From Nocardioidaceae bacterium (GTDB taxonomy: Bacteria; Actinomycetota; Actinomycetes; Propionibacteriales; Nocardioidaceae), in assembly GCA_020636935.1 (NCBI GenBank), contig JACJWW010000010.1, positions 16,173 through 80,172 of the forward strand: 64,000 nucleotides of DNA, written 5' to 3'. The position numbers and the translations under genes were made by a program. Shown in pieces: positions 1 through 9,087 of this stretch (position 1 is its first letter; each line of letters starts with the position of its first letter). Under the pieces are notes generated by a model. The model was not told the DNA's origin, did no database searches, and worked only from the letters and a program-made list of their open reading frames with translations.

Positions 1-704
1 ATCTTCCAGCCAGTCAGGGAAAAGCTCTTGCCTGCGCTTGAGATCGTGATTGTGCGCTCAGTCATCCCAGGCAAGGTGGCAAGAGGTATGTGTGTGTGAT
101 CGTCGAAGGTCAGGTGCTCGTAGACCTCATCGCTAACCACGATCAGGTCGTGCCGGATGGCCAACTCCGCGATCCCAGCCAACTCCGCCCGACTGAACAC
201 CCGGCCCGTCGGATTGTGCGGACTATTGCACAAGAGCACTTTGGTTGCCGGGGTGATCAATTGCTCCAGCGCCTCTAGGTCAACAGTGAAGTCAGGTGCT
301 CTCAAGGTGATTGATCGGCGTACGCCGCCAGCAAACGCGATCATCGCGGGATAGCTGTCATAGGCGGGGTCGATGGTGATCACCTCATCGTCAGGGTCAA
401 CCAGAGCCAGGATTGAAGCCGCAATCGCTTCGGTGGCCCCGGTTGTGACAACGACCTGATCCGTGCCCAATTCCTGTCCGTAGTGCCTGGCTTGGTGTGC
501 TCGAATCGCCTCGATCAGGACAGGGTTTCCATGACCGGGCGGATATTGGTTTAGGCCACCGCGCATTGCCTGCGCCGCAACCTCGATCACGCTGTTGGGG
601 CCGGACTCGTCAGGGAAGCCTTGGCCCAGGTTGATCGAGTTGGTATGGGTGGCCAGAGCTGACATTTCAGCGAAGATGGTTGACCCGTAGCCGGACAAAC
701 GCAT
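1..704 (-). CDS. PLP-dependent class I/II aminotransferase (3' end outside window)
   Basis: Reading the minus strand from ATG at 704 gives 234 residues that run off the window edge, so the C-terminus is missing. The N-terminus (GYGSTIFAEMSALA, then NLGQGFPDESGP) is typical of fold-type I aminotransferases of the methionine/kynurenine/succinyl-DAP group. NSPHNPTGRVFS, SDEVYEHLTF and SSAGKSFSLTGWK follow; the lysine at about residue 225 should bind PLP as a Schiff base. It would transfer an amino group between an amino acid and a 2-oxo acid in the cytoplasm, but the substrate cannot be fixed from sequence alone (DapC, methionine or kynurenine type). It is divergent from the sortase gene next to it. 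Confidence 0.88.
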   Translation of the reverse strand, partial: MRLSGYGSTIFAEMSALATHTNSINLGQGFPDESGPNSVIEVAAQAMRGGLNQYPPGHGNPVLIEAIRAHQARHYGQELGTDQVVVTTGATEAIAASILALVDPDDEVITIDPAYDSYPAMIAFAGGVRRSITLRAPDFTVDLEALEQLITPATKVLLCNSPHNPTGRVFSRAELAGIAELAIRHDLIVVSDEVYEHLTFDDHTHIPLATLPGMTERTITISSAGKSFSLTGWK

Positions 705-779
705 TGCTGCCGCTCTGTGCTGATGGTTCATCCCCGCATTATCGCGCCCTGTCTTGCCTGCTTCTGTGACAATGGCCAG

Positions 780-1457
780 ATGGCCGAACCCAAGCGAAGT
801 AGGTCGCTGCTCTGGTGGGTGGGGATCTTGCTGATCCTCGCCGGAGTCGGCCTGCTCGCTTGGGTTGGCTGGCAGTTCTACGGCACCAACTGGGTGGCGA
901 AGGGGAAGCAGCGAGAGGCCGTCACCTCCTTGGAGCGAAGTTGGCAACAGGCCAGCGACCCGAAGCAATTGCGTCCGAAGAATGTCGCGATCGGCAATCC
1001 TTCTGCGCTGATCCGGATCCCGAAGTTTGGTGCCGACTATGTGATGCCGGTCTTTGAAGGTGTCGGCGATGACGTCTTGGCCAAGGGTTATGGCCATTTC
1101 GCGGGCGAGGGGAGCGCCAACCCAGGCCAAGTCGGCAACTATGCCTTGGCAGCCCATCGGGTCACCCACGGCGAGCCACTGCGGCGGATGCCGATCCTGC
1201 GTCCCGGAGACGAGGTCATCGTGGAGACAGTCGACAAGATCTTCAGCTATCAACTCGACACCAACCCAAATGATCTGATCGTGCCCTTCACTGAAGGCTG
1301 GGTGGTTGACCCGGTGCCCAAGAACCCAAAGCCAGGTGGAGTGGGGCCAGCCCCTGGCCACGACCGGCTGATCACCTTGACCACCTGCTCGGAGCTCTTC
1401 CACACCGATGGACGCATGGTCGCCTTCGGTCATCTGGTGTCTGCCAAGACCAAATAG
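780..1457 (+). CDS. Class E sortase
   Basis: A 225-residue membrane-anchored transpeptidase that would join sorting-signal proteins to the cell wall or to each other. After a short basic N-terminus (AEPKRSR) comes one transmembrane segment (about residues 10-33), then an extracytoplasmic sortase domain. The likely catalytic triad is His126 (AAHRVTHGEP), Cys203 (TLTTC) and Arg212 (DGRMVAFGHL), the class E pattern of Actinobacteria. The frame is open back to GTG 717, but ATG 780 places the basic stretch directly before the membrane helix and is preferred; no strong ribosome site is visible for either. Two LPxTG proteins are encoded at 8.3-9.1 kb and 29.3-32.0 kb; class E enzymes often prefer LAxTG, so the pairing is not certain. 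Confidence 0.9.
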   Translation: MAEPKRSRSLLWWVGILLILAGVGLLAWVGWQFYGTNWVAKGKQREAVTSLERSWQQASDPKQLRPKNVAIGNPSALIRIPKFGADYVMPVFEGVGDDVLAKGYGHFAGEGSANPGQVGNYALAAHRVTHGEPLRRMPILRPGDEVIVETVDKIFSYQLDTNPNDLIVPFTEGWVVDPVPKNPKPGGVGPAPGHDRLITLTTCSELFHTDGRMVAFGHLVSAKTK

Positions 1458-1520
1458 GCTCGCCGCCGAAGTTGTCACAACCCAAGCCGGGTCAGGTTGG
1501 GCCAGCTGCGACTCTAGGAT

Positions 1521-2057
1521 GTGGGCGTGACTTCAGATCCAGACTTGGCCCGTGACGTCGATGCCTGCTGCCGCTTGACCGGTGAGTTCACGCTACGAAG
1601 CGGGCAGGTGGCTACCGAATACTTCGACAAATATCTCTTCGAAGCTGACCCGGGCCTGCTGGCTCGCGTGGTTGAGCAGATGATCGGCCTGGTGCCAGAG
1701 GGCACCGAGTTGCTGGGTGGTCTGGAGCTGGGCGGCGTGCCAATCGCAACCGTGCTGTCTGCGCGCACGTCCTTGCCGGCGCTCTTCGTGCGCAAGCAGG
1801 CGAAGACCTACGGCACCTGCAAACTCGCGGAAGGTCAGTCAGTGGCCGGCAGAAGAGTCACCTTGGTCGAAGACGTGATCACCACAGGTGGTGCCGTGCG
1901 GGATGCGACCTCTGCCCTGAGGGCTGAAGGAGCCATCGTCGAGACAGTGATCTGTGCGATCGATCGCAGCCCCGAGGGTGAGAATCCGTTGGCTGACGTC
2001 GGCCTTGAGGTGCGGCCGGTGTTGACCAAAGCCATGCTTGATCAAGCCAGAGGCTGA
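1521..2057 (+). CDS. pyrE: Orotate phosphoribosyltransferase
   Basis: A 178-residue type I phosphoribosyltransferase converting orotate and PRPP to OMP in pyrimidine synthesis. The PRPP-binding loop is LVEDVITTGGAVRDA (about residues 114-128). An upstream region with LLGGLELGGVPIA and FVRKQAKTYGT matches PyrE, where the Lys pair contacts orotate and pyrophosphate. Length is normal. The start is GTG 1521 or GTG 1527, two codons later. It stands alone, with the DedA gene convergent immediately downstream. Confidence 0.93.
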   Translation: MGVTSDPDLARDVDACCRLTGEFTLRSGQVATEYFDKYLFEADPGLLARVVEQMIGLVPEGTELLGGLELGGVPIATVLSARTSLPALFVRKQAKTYGTCKLAEGQSVAGRRVTLVEDVITTGGAVRDATSALRAEGAIVETVICAIDRSPEGENPLADVGLEVRPVLTKAMLDQARG

Positions 2058-2063
2058 TTTGCC

Positions 2064-2732
2064 TCAGCTGTTGGCTTGATTTTCACGACGGTGCCGCAAC
2101 CATTCGATGGCTACCGGCACCAGGGACAGGGCGACGATGAGGATGATCACGATGTCGATCTTGTCTCCCAGCCAAGGGAAGGCCGTGCCGAGGAAATAGC
2201 CCGCCAGGGTGACCGAGGAGACCCACAACACCGCGCCGACGGCACTGTAGGTGACGAATTTGGTGCGGGTCATCTCCGAGACGCCTGCGATCACCGTGAC
2301 GAAGGTGCGCACGATTGGCACGAAGCGACCGATGATCAACGCCGGCGCACCGTGCTTTTCGAAGAACTCGTGTGACTTCACGAAGTATTCCTTCTTGATG
2401 ATCCTGCCCTCGTGTCGCAGGATCGGGGGGCCGAGCTTGCGGCCGATCTCATAGCCCATCACATTGCCCAGCAAGGCCGCAGTGATGAAGGAGAGCAGGA
2501 CCACCACGATGTCAACGACTTCTCCTCGGCCGGTGATCTCCAAGGCACCCGAGGCCACGAACAGGCCGATCGCAAAAAGGAGGCTGTCGCCGGGGAGGAT
2601 CGGGAAGAACAACCCACACTCCACCACGACGATGGCCAGGCTGACCCAGAAGAAGGCGGTGCCGTAGTGGTCGAGGAGCCACTGCGGATCCATCCAGTCA
2701 AGGCCGAAGAGAAGAGGATGCCAGAAGTTCAC
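2064..2732 (-). CDS. DedA family membrane protein
   Basis: A polytopic inner-membrane protein of the DedA/SNARE-associated family (about 222 residues), members of which act in lipid carrier recycling and membrane homeostasis. Diagnostic stretches are VECGLFFPILPGDSLLF near the N-terminus, then FEKHGAPALIIGRFVPIVRTF and VIAGVSEM, with four or five hydrophobic segments. The frame is open upstream to 2840 but would then overlap the start of the divergent dehydrogenase, so GTG 2732 was chosen; ATG 2693 is a second possibility. The gene ends seven bases after pyrE, convergently. Confidence 0.87.
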   Translation of the reverse strand: MNFWHPLLFGLDWMDPQWLLDHYGTAFFWVSLAIVVVECGLFFPILPGDSLLFAIGLFVASGALEITGRGEVVDIVVVLLSFITAALLGNVMGYEIGRKLGPPILRHEGRIIKKEYFVKSHEFFEKHGAPALIIGRFVPIVRTFVTVIAGVSEMTRTKFVTYSAVGAVLWVSSVTLAGYFLGTAFPWLGDKIDIVIILIVALSLVPVAIEWLRHRRENQANS

Positions 2733-2824
2733 GCCGCAGAGCCTACTGTGCTGCACCACGCGCTGGCTCATGCCCGATGGCAGTGGGCTAGCGTGAAGAT
2801 GAGGCAATCGAGGAGGAGATCGTG

Positions 2825-3634
2825 ATGAGTCAAGACGCAAGGTCCGTCTTCGTGACCGGCGCCGGTGGCGGGTTGGGTACGGCGGTGTGCCAGCGATTCG
2901 CCAGTGAAGGGTGGACGGTCTTCGCGGCCGACCTCAAGCCACCTCCAGCAACAGATCAGATCGTGCCGATCGAGGTCGATGTCACCGATAGCGATTCGGT
3001 TGAAGCTGCCATGGCACAAGTCGATGCGCAGTCTCCCGATGGTTTGGATGCTCTGGTCGCGATGGCCGGCCTGATGAGTGTTGGGGCTTTGGCGGAGATG
3101 CCTGATGACAAGTTGCAACGAGTCGTCAATGTCAACGTGATGGGCACTCACCGGGTGGTGCGGGCTGGCTTCGAGCGACTACGCAAGAAGACCGGTCGGG
3201 TGATCCTGATCAGTTCAGAGACCGGCTGGCAGACCACGATGCCCTTCAACGGCGCCTACGCGATGACCAAACACGCAGTGGAGTCATATGGTGACGCGCT
3301 GCGCAGGGAGTTGGCCATGTTGGGGATGAAGGTCTCGATCGTGCAGCCGGGGCCCTTCCGCACCAATATGACCGAGTCGATCGGCAAGGAGTTCAAGTCC
3401 GCCACGATCACCGGCTCGCCCTTTGAGAAGTTGGGTGCGAAGTTCGGTCCAACCGCGGCCAAGGAGCACGGCAAGGCCCACGACCCCGCGATCTTGGCCC
3501 AGGTCATCTACGATGCCGCGACCAACGCCCGGCCCAAGGTGCGCTATCCGATCAAGAACGACCCCACTCGATCGATGCTGAGCAAGCTGCCGACGGTGGT
3601 GGTCGACAAACTCCTGGCCCAACTGTTGCGTTGA
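2825..3634 (+). CDS. Short-chain dehydrogenase/reductase
   Basis: An NAD(P)-dependent oxidoreductase of the classical SDR family, about 269 residues. The cofactor motif TGAGGGLG lies near residue 12, ADLK marks the adenine-binding acidic region, and VNVMGTHRVV and ISSETG lead to the catalytic YAMTK pair. A GAGGAG ribosome site at about 2810-2816 favours ATG 2825 over GTG 2822. The stop overlaps the TTG start of the following RNA methyltransferase by four bases, so the two are probably translationally coupled. The substrate cannot be inferred; the C-terminal part resembles Rossmann enzymes acting on hydrophobic alcohols or ketones. Confidence 0.9.
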   Translation: MSQDARSVFVTGAGGGLGTAVCQRFASEGWTVFAADLKPPPATDQIVPIEVDVTDSDSVEAAMAQVDAQSPDGLDALVAMAGLMSVGALAEMPDDKLQRVVNVNVMGTHRVVRAGFERLRKKTGRVILISSETGWQTTMPFNGAYAMTKHAVESYGDALRRELAMLGMKVSIVQPGPFRTNMTESIGKEFKSATITGSPFEKLGAKFGPTAAKEHGKAHDPAILAQVIYDAATNARPKVRYPIKNDPTRSMLSKLPTVVVDKLLAQLLR

Positions 3635-4323
3635 GCGAGCATCAAGACCAACCCGACTCCGGTGAGCGGGCGCCATACGACCCGATGCCCTACGGTCCGA
3701 CCGAAGTGGGTCTGGGTCCGTGGGAGGGCCCTTGGCCCCAGGGCCAGGAGTACGACGAGCAACTCCTGCGTGACGGAGACCGCCGCAATGTGGTCGACCG
3801 CTATCGCTATTGGTCGATGGAGGCGATCATCGCCGACCTCGACACCAGGCGTCACGACTTCCATGTGGCCATCGAAAACTGGCAACATGACTTCAATATC
3901 GGCACCATCGTGCGCTCTGCCAATGCCTTCATGGCCAAGGAGGTGCACATCGTGGGCAACCGCCGGTGGAACCGCCGCGGGGCCATGGTGACCGATCGCT
4001 ATCAGCATGTTCGTCACCACGAGACGGCTGCTGGCCTTGCCGACTACCTGCACTCGATCGGCGTACGCCTGCTCGGCATCGACAATCTGCCGGGCAGTGA
4101 GCATCTGGAGACCATGGACTTGCCCCGCAGGGTTTGCTTCCTGTTTGGTCAAGAGGGCCCGGGGCTATCACCAGCAGCCAGACAAGCCTGTGATGGCACC
4201 TTCTCGATTGCGCAGTTCGGCTCGACGCGGTCGATCAATGCCTCTGCGGCTGGCGCGATCGCGATGCACACGTGGATCGTCAAGTACGCCGATCTGAGTC
4301 ACGACGAAGTGTGGCGGGGCTAA
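3631..4323 (+). CDS. SpoU/TrmH family RNA 2'-O-methyltransferase
   Basis: A 230-residue knotted (SPOUT) methyltransferase that would methylate a ribose 2'-OH in rRNA or tRNA. Motif 1 is NFNIGTIVRSANAF-like (HDFNIGTIVRSANAF), motif 2 is CFLFGQEGPGLS, and motif 3 is STRSINASAAGAIAMH. The start is TTG 3631, overlapping the upstream dehydrogenase stop. It is convergent with the MFS exporter and the stop codons overlap (4320-4323). The N-terminal 50 residues are acidic/proline-rich and not part of the knot. The target nucleotide is unknown. Confidence 0.92.
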   Translation: MSEHQDQPDSGERAPYDPMPYGPTEVGLGPWEGPWPQGQEYDEQLLRDGDRRNVVDRYRYWSMEAIIADLDTRRHDFHVAIENWQHDFNIGTIVRSANAFMAKEVHIVGNRRWNRRGAMVTDRYQHVRHHETAAGLADYLHSIGVRLLGIDNLPGSEHLETMDLPRRVCFLFGQEGPGLSPAARQACDGTFSIAQFGSTRSINASAAGAIAMHTWIVKYADLSHDEVWRG

Positions 4324-5810
4324 GGTGTTGCGGGGCTGAGGTGCTTGGGCGTCTCGAAGAACAACACCGCCACGAGACCAATCAGCATCACTCCAGCGCA
4401 CAGCCACATCGAGGTCGCCATGGCGTTGGCGAATGGGTCCAGGATGGACTCGGGCAATTTGGCTACCTGCCCACTTGCATTGGCCTTGAAGTCGATGCCT
4501 GCGGCGCCGAGGCGATCATCCATGAGTACGGCGATCGCCGCGGACCCGACCACTGCTCCGACCTGCCGGGTGGCGTTGTAGACGCCGGCGCCGGCGCCGG
4601 CCTGATGCAGGGGGAGGTTGCGATTGGCTGTCGTACTCGTTGGCGCCCACACGAAGGCAGACCCCAGGCCGAGCAGTGCGAGCGGGAGCACCAGTTGCCA
4701 GGTCTCGGCTTCTGGGGTCATCACCTGGATCTGCCAGATGAATGACATGGCCACGGTGGCATAGCCAAAACCGGCTAGGAGCCGCGGATGGAAGCGGTCG
4801 GTCCACTTGCCGACTGGATTGGCCAAGACTGTGGAGACCAGGGCCATCGGAGCAAACAACAGGGCCGCCTCTGTGGGCGTCATCCCGCGCACGAGTTGGG
4901 CATAGAGCATGAACGGGAAGCCCAGCGCGGTGATCGCCAAGCTCATCGTGGAGATGGCGACATTGGCGAGGCTGAAGTTGCGATCCTTGAACAAGCTCAG
5001 TGGCAGGAGTGGCTCGAGTGGGTTGCGGGACTGCCACACCAAGAAGACAGTCAGCAAGAGCAGGCCGAAGATGATCAGTCCCCAGACCGAGATCGGGCCA
5101 GCGATGGTGCCCCAGTCGTACTGGTGGCCCTCTTGGATGCCGAAGACCAGACAAAACAGGCCAGTGCCCGACAGCACCACGCCGAGCCAGTCGAGCTTGT
5201 GTGGATGAGTGCTCAGGTGGGGCACCAAGCGCATGGCCAGCACGAATCCGACCACGCCAACTGGCACATTGATGAAGAAGATCCATTCCCAGCCCATGCT
5301 GTCGACGAGCACCCCACCCAGGATGGGCCCGACGAGAGTGGCCACACCTGCGGTGGCGCCCCACAGGGACATGGCGCGACCGCGTCGCTCGGCCGGGAAG
5401 ATCCTGGTGATGATCGCCATTGTCTGCGGGGTCATCATCGAAGCGCCGAAGCCCTGGGCGACTCGGGCCAGGATCAACATCTCGATGGACTGGGTGAAGC
5501 CGCACCACAGTGACGCGAAGGTGAAGATGGTCAGGCCGAGCAGGTAGAGCCCACGTTGCCCAAAATGGTCACCGAGCCTCCCGGTGATCAGGATCGGCAC
5601 GGCATAGGCAAGCAGATAGGCACTGGTCACCCAGACAACGGAGTTGACGTCGGCGTGGAGGTCTTCGACTATCGCAGGCGTGGCCACGGTGACGATGGTC
5701 GAGTCGACTAGGATCATGAAGAAGCCAAGGCAAAGTGCAAACAACGCCGGCCAGGGATTGAGCTCGGTGCTCGTGGGCTCGCCTGAGCTGCTCGGGGAGG
5801 TGTGGGCCAT
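4320..5810 (-). CDS. DHA2 family MFS multidrug exporter (EmrB/QacA type)
   Basis: A 496-residue proton-driven efflux permease with about 14 hydrophobic helices. The first helix carries ILVDSTIVTVATPAI, the loop 2-3 motif A is GRLGDHFGQRG, and ARVAQGFGASMM and GPILGGVLVDSMGWEWIFFINVPVG match motifs of the QacA/EmrB group. It would export toxic organic cations or antibiotics. ATG 5810 follows a short Ser/Thr-rich cytoplasmic N-terminus. There is no TetR/MarR repressor beside it, so its regulation is not visible. Confidence 0.92.
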   Translation of the reverse strand: MAHTSPSSSGEPTSTELNPWPALFALCLGFFMILVDSTIVTVATPAIVEDLHADVNSVVWVTSAYLLAYAVPILITGRLGDHFGQRGLYLLGLTIFTFASLWCGFTQSIEMLILARVAQGFGASMMTPQTMAIITRIFPAERRGRAMSLWGATAGVATLVGPILGGVLVDSMGWEWIFFINVPVGVVGFVLAMRLVPHLSTHPHKLDWLGVVLSGTGLFCLVFGIQEGHQYDWGTIAGPISVWGLIIFGLLLLTVFLVWQSRNPLEPLLPLSLFKDRNFSLANVAISTMSLAITALGFPFMLYAQLVRGMTPTEAALLFAPMALVSTVLANPVGKWTDRFHPRLLAGFGYATVAMSFIWQIQVMTPEAETWQLVLPLALLGLGSAFVWAPTSTTANRNLPLHQAGAGAGVYNATRQVGAVVGSAAIAVLMDDRLGAAGIDFKANASGQVAKLPESILDPFANAMATSMWLCAGVMLIGLVAVLFFETPKHLSPATP

Positions 5811-5918
5811 GGTGCAATGAAAGCACTGCCCTCGCCTTTTTGACCTAGCCCGGGTTGCGACTAGGCTGGCCGCAGCCTTAGTGAGACGTCAGACCCGCAC
5901 CCGTTGAGGAGAGATCCA

Positions 5919-6950
5919 ATGCCTATTGCAACTCCTGAGAAGTACGCCGAGATGCTCGACACCGCGAAGGCGAAGTCCTTTGCCTTCCCGGCGATCAATG
6001 TCACCTCTTCGCAGACGCTCAATGCGGCCCTGAAAGGCTTCGCCGATGCCGGCGCTGACGGCATCATCCAGGTCTCCACGGGTGGGGCTGAGTATTTCTC
6101 TGGGCAAGGGGTCAAGGAGATGGTGGCCGGCTCAGAAGCCTTCGCCGCGTTTGCCCGTGAGGTAGCCAAGAAATACCCGATCAACGTCGCGCTGCACACC
6201 GATCACTGCCCCAAGGACAAACTCGACACCTTCGTGAGGCCGCTGATTGACATCTCGGCTGCTCGGGTCAAGCAGGGCCTCGAGCCGCTCTTCCAGTCGC
6301 ACATGTGGGATGGCTCGGCGGTGCCCCTCGATGAAAACCTCCAGATCGCCCAGGAGCTCTTGGAGAAGTGCGCTGCGGCGCAGATCATCCTCGAGGTCGA
6401 GATCGGCGTGGTCGGCGGTGAAGAGGATGGCATCGTCGGCGCGATCGACGAGAAGCTCTACACCACCCCAGAAGACGCGCTGAAGACCATCGCGGCACTG
6501 GGCTTGGGGGAGAAGGGTCGCTACATGACTGCGCTGACCTTCGGCAATGTCCACGGCGTCTACAAGCCAGGCAATGTCAAACTCCGTCCGGAGATCCTCA
6601 AGGCCGCCCAAGAGGCGATCGTGGCGCAGTACGGCGACTCCGCCGGGCAGCGGCCAATGGACCTCGTCTTCCACGGTGGCTCAGGCTCGACCGAGCAGGA
6701 GATCTCCGATGCGGTTGACTACGGCGTGGTGAAGATGAATGTCGACACCGACACCCAATATGCCTTCACCCGCCCGGTGGCAGCACACATGTTCAACAAC
6801 TACGACGGTGTGCTCAAGGTCGATGGCGAGGTCGGCAACAAGAAGGTCTACGACCCGCGCTCATGGGGCAAGGCTGGCGAAAACGCGATGACCGCGCGGG
6901 TGATCGAGGCCTGCGAAAACCTCCGCAGCAGCGGGCACTCGGTCGGCTGA
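5919..6950 (+). CDS. fba: Class II fructose-bisphosphate aldolase
   Basis: A zinc-dependent aldolase (343 residues) cleaving fructose 1,6-bisphosphate to DHAP and glyceraldehyde 3-phosphate in glycolysis, or the reverse in gluconeogenesis. Metal-binding and catalytic residues are visible in ALHTDHC (about residues 92-98), EVEIGVVGGEEDG, FGNVHG and VFHGGSGSTEQEI, followed by KMNVDTDTQ. The GAGGAG at 5907-5912 precedes ATG 5919; an in-frame TTG five codons upstream overlaps that site and is rejected. The stop codon lies in a short tandem repeat. Confidence 0.96.
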   Translation: MPIATPEKYAEMLDTAKAKSFAFPAINVTSSQTLNAALKGFADAGADGIIQVSTGGAEYFSGQGVKEMVAGSEAFAAFAREVAKKYPINVALHTDHCPKDKLDTFVRPLIDISAARVKQGLEPLFQSHMWDGSAVPLDENLQIAQELLEKCAAAQIILEVEIGVVGGEEDGIVGAIDEKLYTTPEDALKTIAALGLGEKGRYMTALTFGNVHGVYKPGNVKLRPEILKAAQEAIVAQYGDSAGQRPMDLVFHGGSGSTEQEISDAVDYGVVKMNVDTDTQYAFTRPVAAHMFNNYDGVLKVDGEVGNKKVYDPRSWGKAGENAMTARVIEACENLRSSGHSVG

Positions 6951-6985
6951 GCTGGGGTCGGCTGAGCTGGGGTCGGCTTAGCTGG
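6942..6985. repeat. 15-bp tandem repeat over the fba stop codon
   Basis: Three consecutive copies of GTCGGCTGAGCTGGG (6942-6956, 6957-6971, and 6972-6985 with TTA for TGA and one base short). The first copy supplies the fba stop. Repeat expansion here would not alter the protein because each full copy carries its own in-register TGA. Confidence 0.9.
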
Positions 6986-7012
6986 CACTGCTTTGCGTGA
7001 GGCTCTGGGCTT

Positions 7013-8278
7013 TCAGCTGATGCCGTGTACGCCGGGGCCATTCGCCCCGGTCTCGGTGTTGGCCACGGTCGGTTTGCTGTAGCTGTCGCCGCACTGCCAT
7101 GAGTCCCAGCTCTCGCGGGCATAGGTGACGAAGTCGCTGTTGATATAGCGGGTGGTGTCACCGGCGTACAGATAGCCACGCCACATGAAGGCAACCCAAG
7201 CGCCGGTCTTGAGGAAGCCGTCGTTGTTGTTGATGTGATCGGAATTCATCCCGCCGTAGTAGCGCTTCTTGCCCGAGTCGATGCCGGTGGCATCCCAGCC
7301 CCCGGCGGTGTAGGTCTTGGTGCCGCTTTGGTTGTTTGATTGTTTGAACTCCGCCCAGACGCCGGTGGATGGATTCTTGCGCATCACCACGAAGCGATAG
7401 ATCGAGTAGGTGCCACCCCAATCCTGGCGGCCATCCTCTTCTGCAGTCGGCCAACCGAAGTCGAAGACTCCATAGGGCCCTGGTAGGGCACCGCCCCAGA
7501 CATCCAGTGAAGTGCGACATACTTTGCGGGCGGGTGCTTCGGGCGCGGTGATGGGTGGCGCAGTCACGGTGTAGTTGACCTTGGGGAAGGTGCCGCCAAA
7601 CACCGTCTGCCAAGTGGCCTTGGTCGGGGAGCGCAAGCGTGCCTTGGCGCGCAGCCCGACATGGCGCCCGGCGCTGGCCAGGACGAGATCACGACGGCCG
7701 GCGTAGGTGCTCAGATCGAACTTCGACTGAACCCTCGGGCAGATCACCTTGGTGCCACCCGGAGCCACAATGCCATTGCTGATCGGTGTATAGCCGCGTG
7801 TGGTGCTGTAGGTGTTGCTGGCTGACAGGTTGCCCACGGCGTTGCTCCCAAAGGTCCAGGCCGCCGGGCTTTCGATGCCCGTGGTGCAGTCTGCGCTGCT
7901 CGAGCTGGTGCGCACATCGACCAATGAGTCGGCAAACAGGCGACTGTCGCTGGTGGCAGCTGTGGCGCTGGAGTCGCTTGCGTTTTTCATCAAGAAGGCA
8001 TCGAAGGAAAAGATGTCGGTGTTGCCGTTGAGCCGGTCTGAGGTGAGGCCGATCTTGAGTCCTGGGGTGCTGGTGGCGGGGTTGAGGTCGCTGTCGCCCA
8101 CGTGCAGGGTCGGATTGACGGAGACGTCGGAGACAGTTTGCTCAAACTTTGAGCTACGCGTCGCCGGAGGCGTGTAGCTGTCGGCCTTGCTCCAACCCGC
8201 GCGCGTGGGCTGAGTGGCGGTCAACCCGATGCCCGCAAGGAGGGCCACCAGAGCCAGTCCTGAAGCGAGCTTGTGCAT
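7013..8278 (-). CDS. Secreted protein, last gene of the TasA-like operon
   Basis: 421 residues with an N-terminal hydrophobic export signal (ASGLALVALLAGIGLTA) followed by PTRAGWS. The family is not recognised. The first half is Ser/Thr/Asp-rich and beta-prone; the second half has aromatic and Trp-rich stretches (FDFGWPTAEEDGRQDWGG, YARESWDSWQCGDSY) and a few cysteines. Its ATG overlaps the stop of the LPQTG gene by one base (TAATG on the minus strand), indicating coupled translation. It is probably an accessory or tip component of the fibre system encoded upstream; a secreted enzyme is not excluded. Confidence 0.75.
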   Translation of the reverse strand: MHKLASGLALVALLAGIGLTATQPTRAGWSKADSYTPPATRSSKFEQTVSDVSVNPTLHVGDSDLNPATSTPGLKIGLTSDRLNGNTDIFSFDAFLMKNASDSSATAATSDSRLFADSLVDVRTSSSSADCTTGIESPAAWTFGSNAVGNLSASNTYSTTRGYTPISNGIVAPGGTKVICPRVQSKFDLSTYAGRRDLVLASAGRHVGLRAKARLRSPTKATWQTVFGGTFPKVNYTVTAPPITAPEAPARKVCRTSLDVWGGALPGPYGVFDFGWPTAEEDGRQDWGGTYSIYRFVVMRKNPSTGVWAEFKQSNNQSGTKTYTAGGWDATGIDSGKKRYYGGMNSDHINNNDGFLKTGAWVAFMWRGYLYAGDTTRYINSDFVTYARESWDSWQCGDSYSKPTVANTETGANGPGVHGIS

Positions 8279-9087
8279 TATTCAATCCTGCCTTGCCAGG
8301 TGGTTGAAGGTGAGTGAAATGTCCGACATTGTGGCTGGTCTGCTTCGGACTCCTCCTCACGACGGTTGCCGGCCAAGACGATCAACCCGACGTAGATGAG
8401 CAGGGCACTCAGGCACAGGATGGTTGCGGTGCTGTACAGGCCGAGTGGGGCACCCGTTTGAGGCAAAGGCCGATGTGCAGAGGAGTGGTGTGGCTGTTTT
8501 GCGGGCGGCCGTGGTTTGGTAGCGGGCCCGGTTTCGACCAGGGGTGGGCTCACGCAGGTGCCGTCCTGTGCCGGCGCATTGACCTCGGACCCACGCACGG
8601 CCATCGGGATCTCGATCCGCTGCAGCCGCATCGCATTGGTTGCTGACCAGGGGAGGGCTACGGTCGCGGTGATCTGTCGCTTGCCGCCCTTGGTGACCGC
8701 TTGAGTCAAGATATTGATGCAGGCGTCACCCAGGTTTGCTTGCGCACTCGCCAGCAGCTTCCCGGACTCGTCGAGGTCGTCCACGATCAGTTTGAGTTGG
8801 GCAGATTCATTTGGCACATGGACATCGGGATCGGCTAGGGTGATATCAGCCAAGATCTGGAAGTACGCCGTGCTCTCACTGGAGTTGCGCACCCAGAAGG
8901 AGTCGGTGATTGTGTCACCTGGCACGATCCGACCGGCTGCAGGGAAGAGCAGCGGAGGGTCCGGGCTCCAAGTCATCCCATCGGCGGAGAAGAGCACGCG
9001 TTCGGCAGCTTGCGCCGTGGCTGGGAGCCCTACCGTGACCATCCAGATGAGCAGGCCGAAAATGGTGGCGAAGGGTAGGCGCCTCAT
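8278..9087 (-). CDS. LPQTG-anchored surface protein of the TasA-like operon
   Basis: 269 residues: signal peptide (RRLPFATIFGLLIWMVTVGLPATAQA, residues about 2-27), an extracellular domain containing RIVPGDTITDSFWVRNSS, a Pro-rich linker, then LPQTG at about residue 208 followed by a hydrophobic segment and RREEE. ATG 9087 overlaps the signal peptidase stop as ATGA, so the much longer open frame upstream is not the start. The RIVPGD motif is shared with both TasA-like proteins. The tail after the membrane segment is about 28 residues, longer than usual for a sorting signal. It probably anchors the fibre to the wall through a sortase. Confidence 0.85.
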   Translation of the reverse strand: MRRLPFATIFGLLIWMVTVGLPATAQAAERVLFSADGMTWSPDPPLLFPAAGRIVPGDTITDSFWVRNSSESTAYFQILADITLADPDVHVPNESAQLKLIVDDLDESGKLLASAQANLGDACINILTQAVTKGGKRQITATVALPWSATNAMRLQRIEIPMAVRGSEVNAPAQDGTCVSPPLVETGPATKPRPPAKQPHHSSAHRPLPQTGAPLGLYSTATILCLSALLIYVGLIVLAGNRREEESEADQPQCRTFHSPSTTWQGRIE

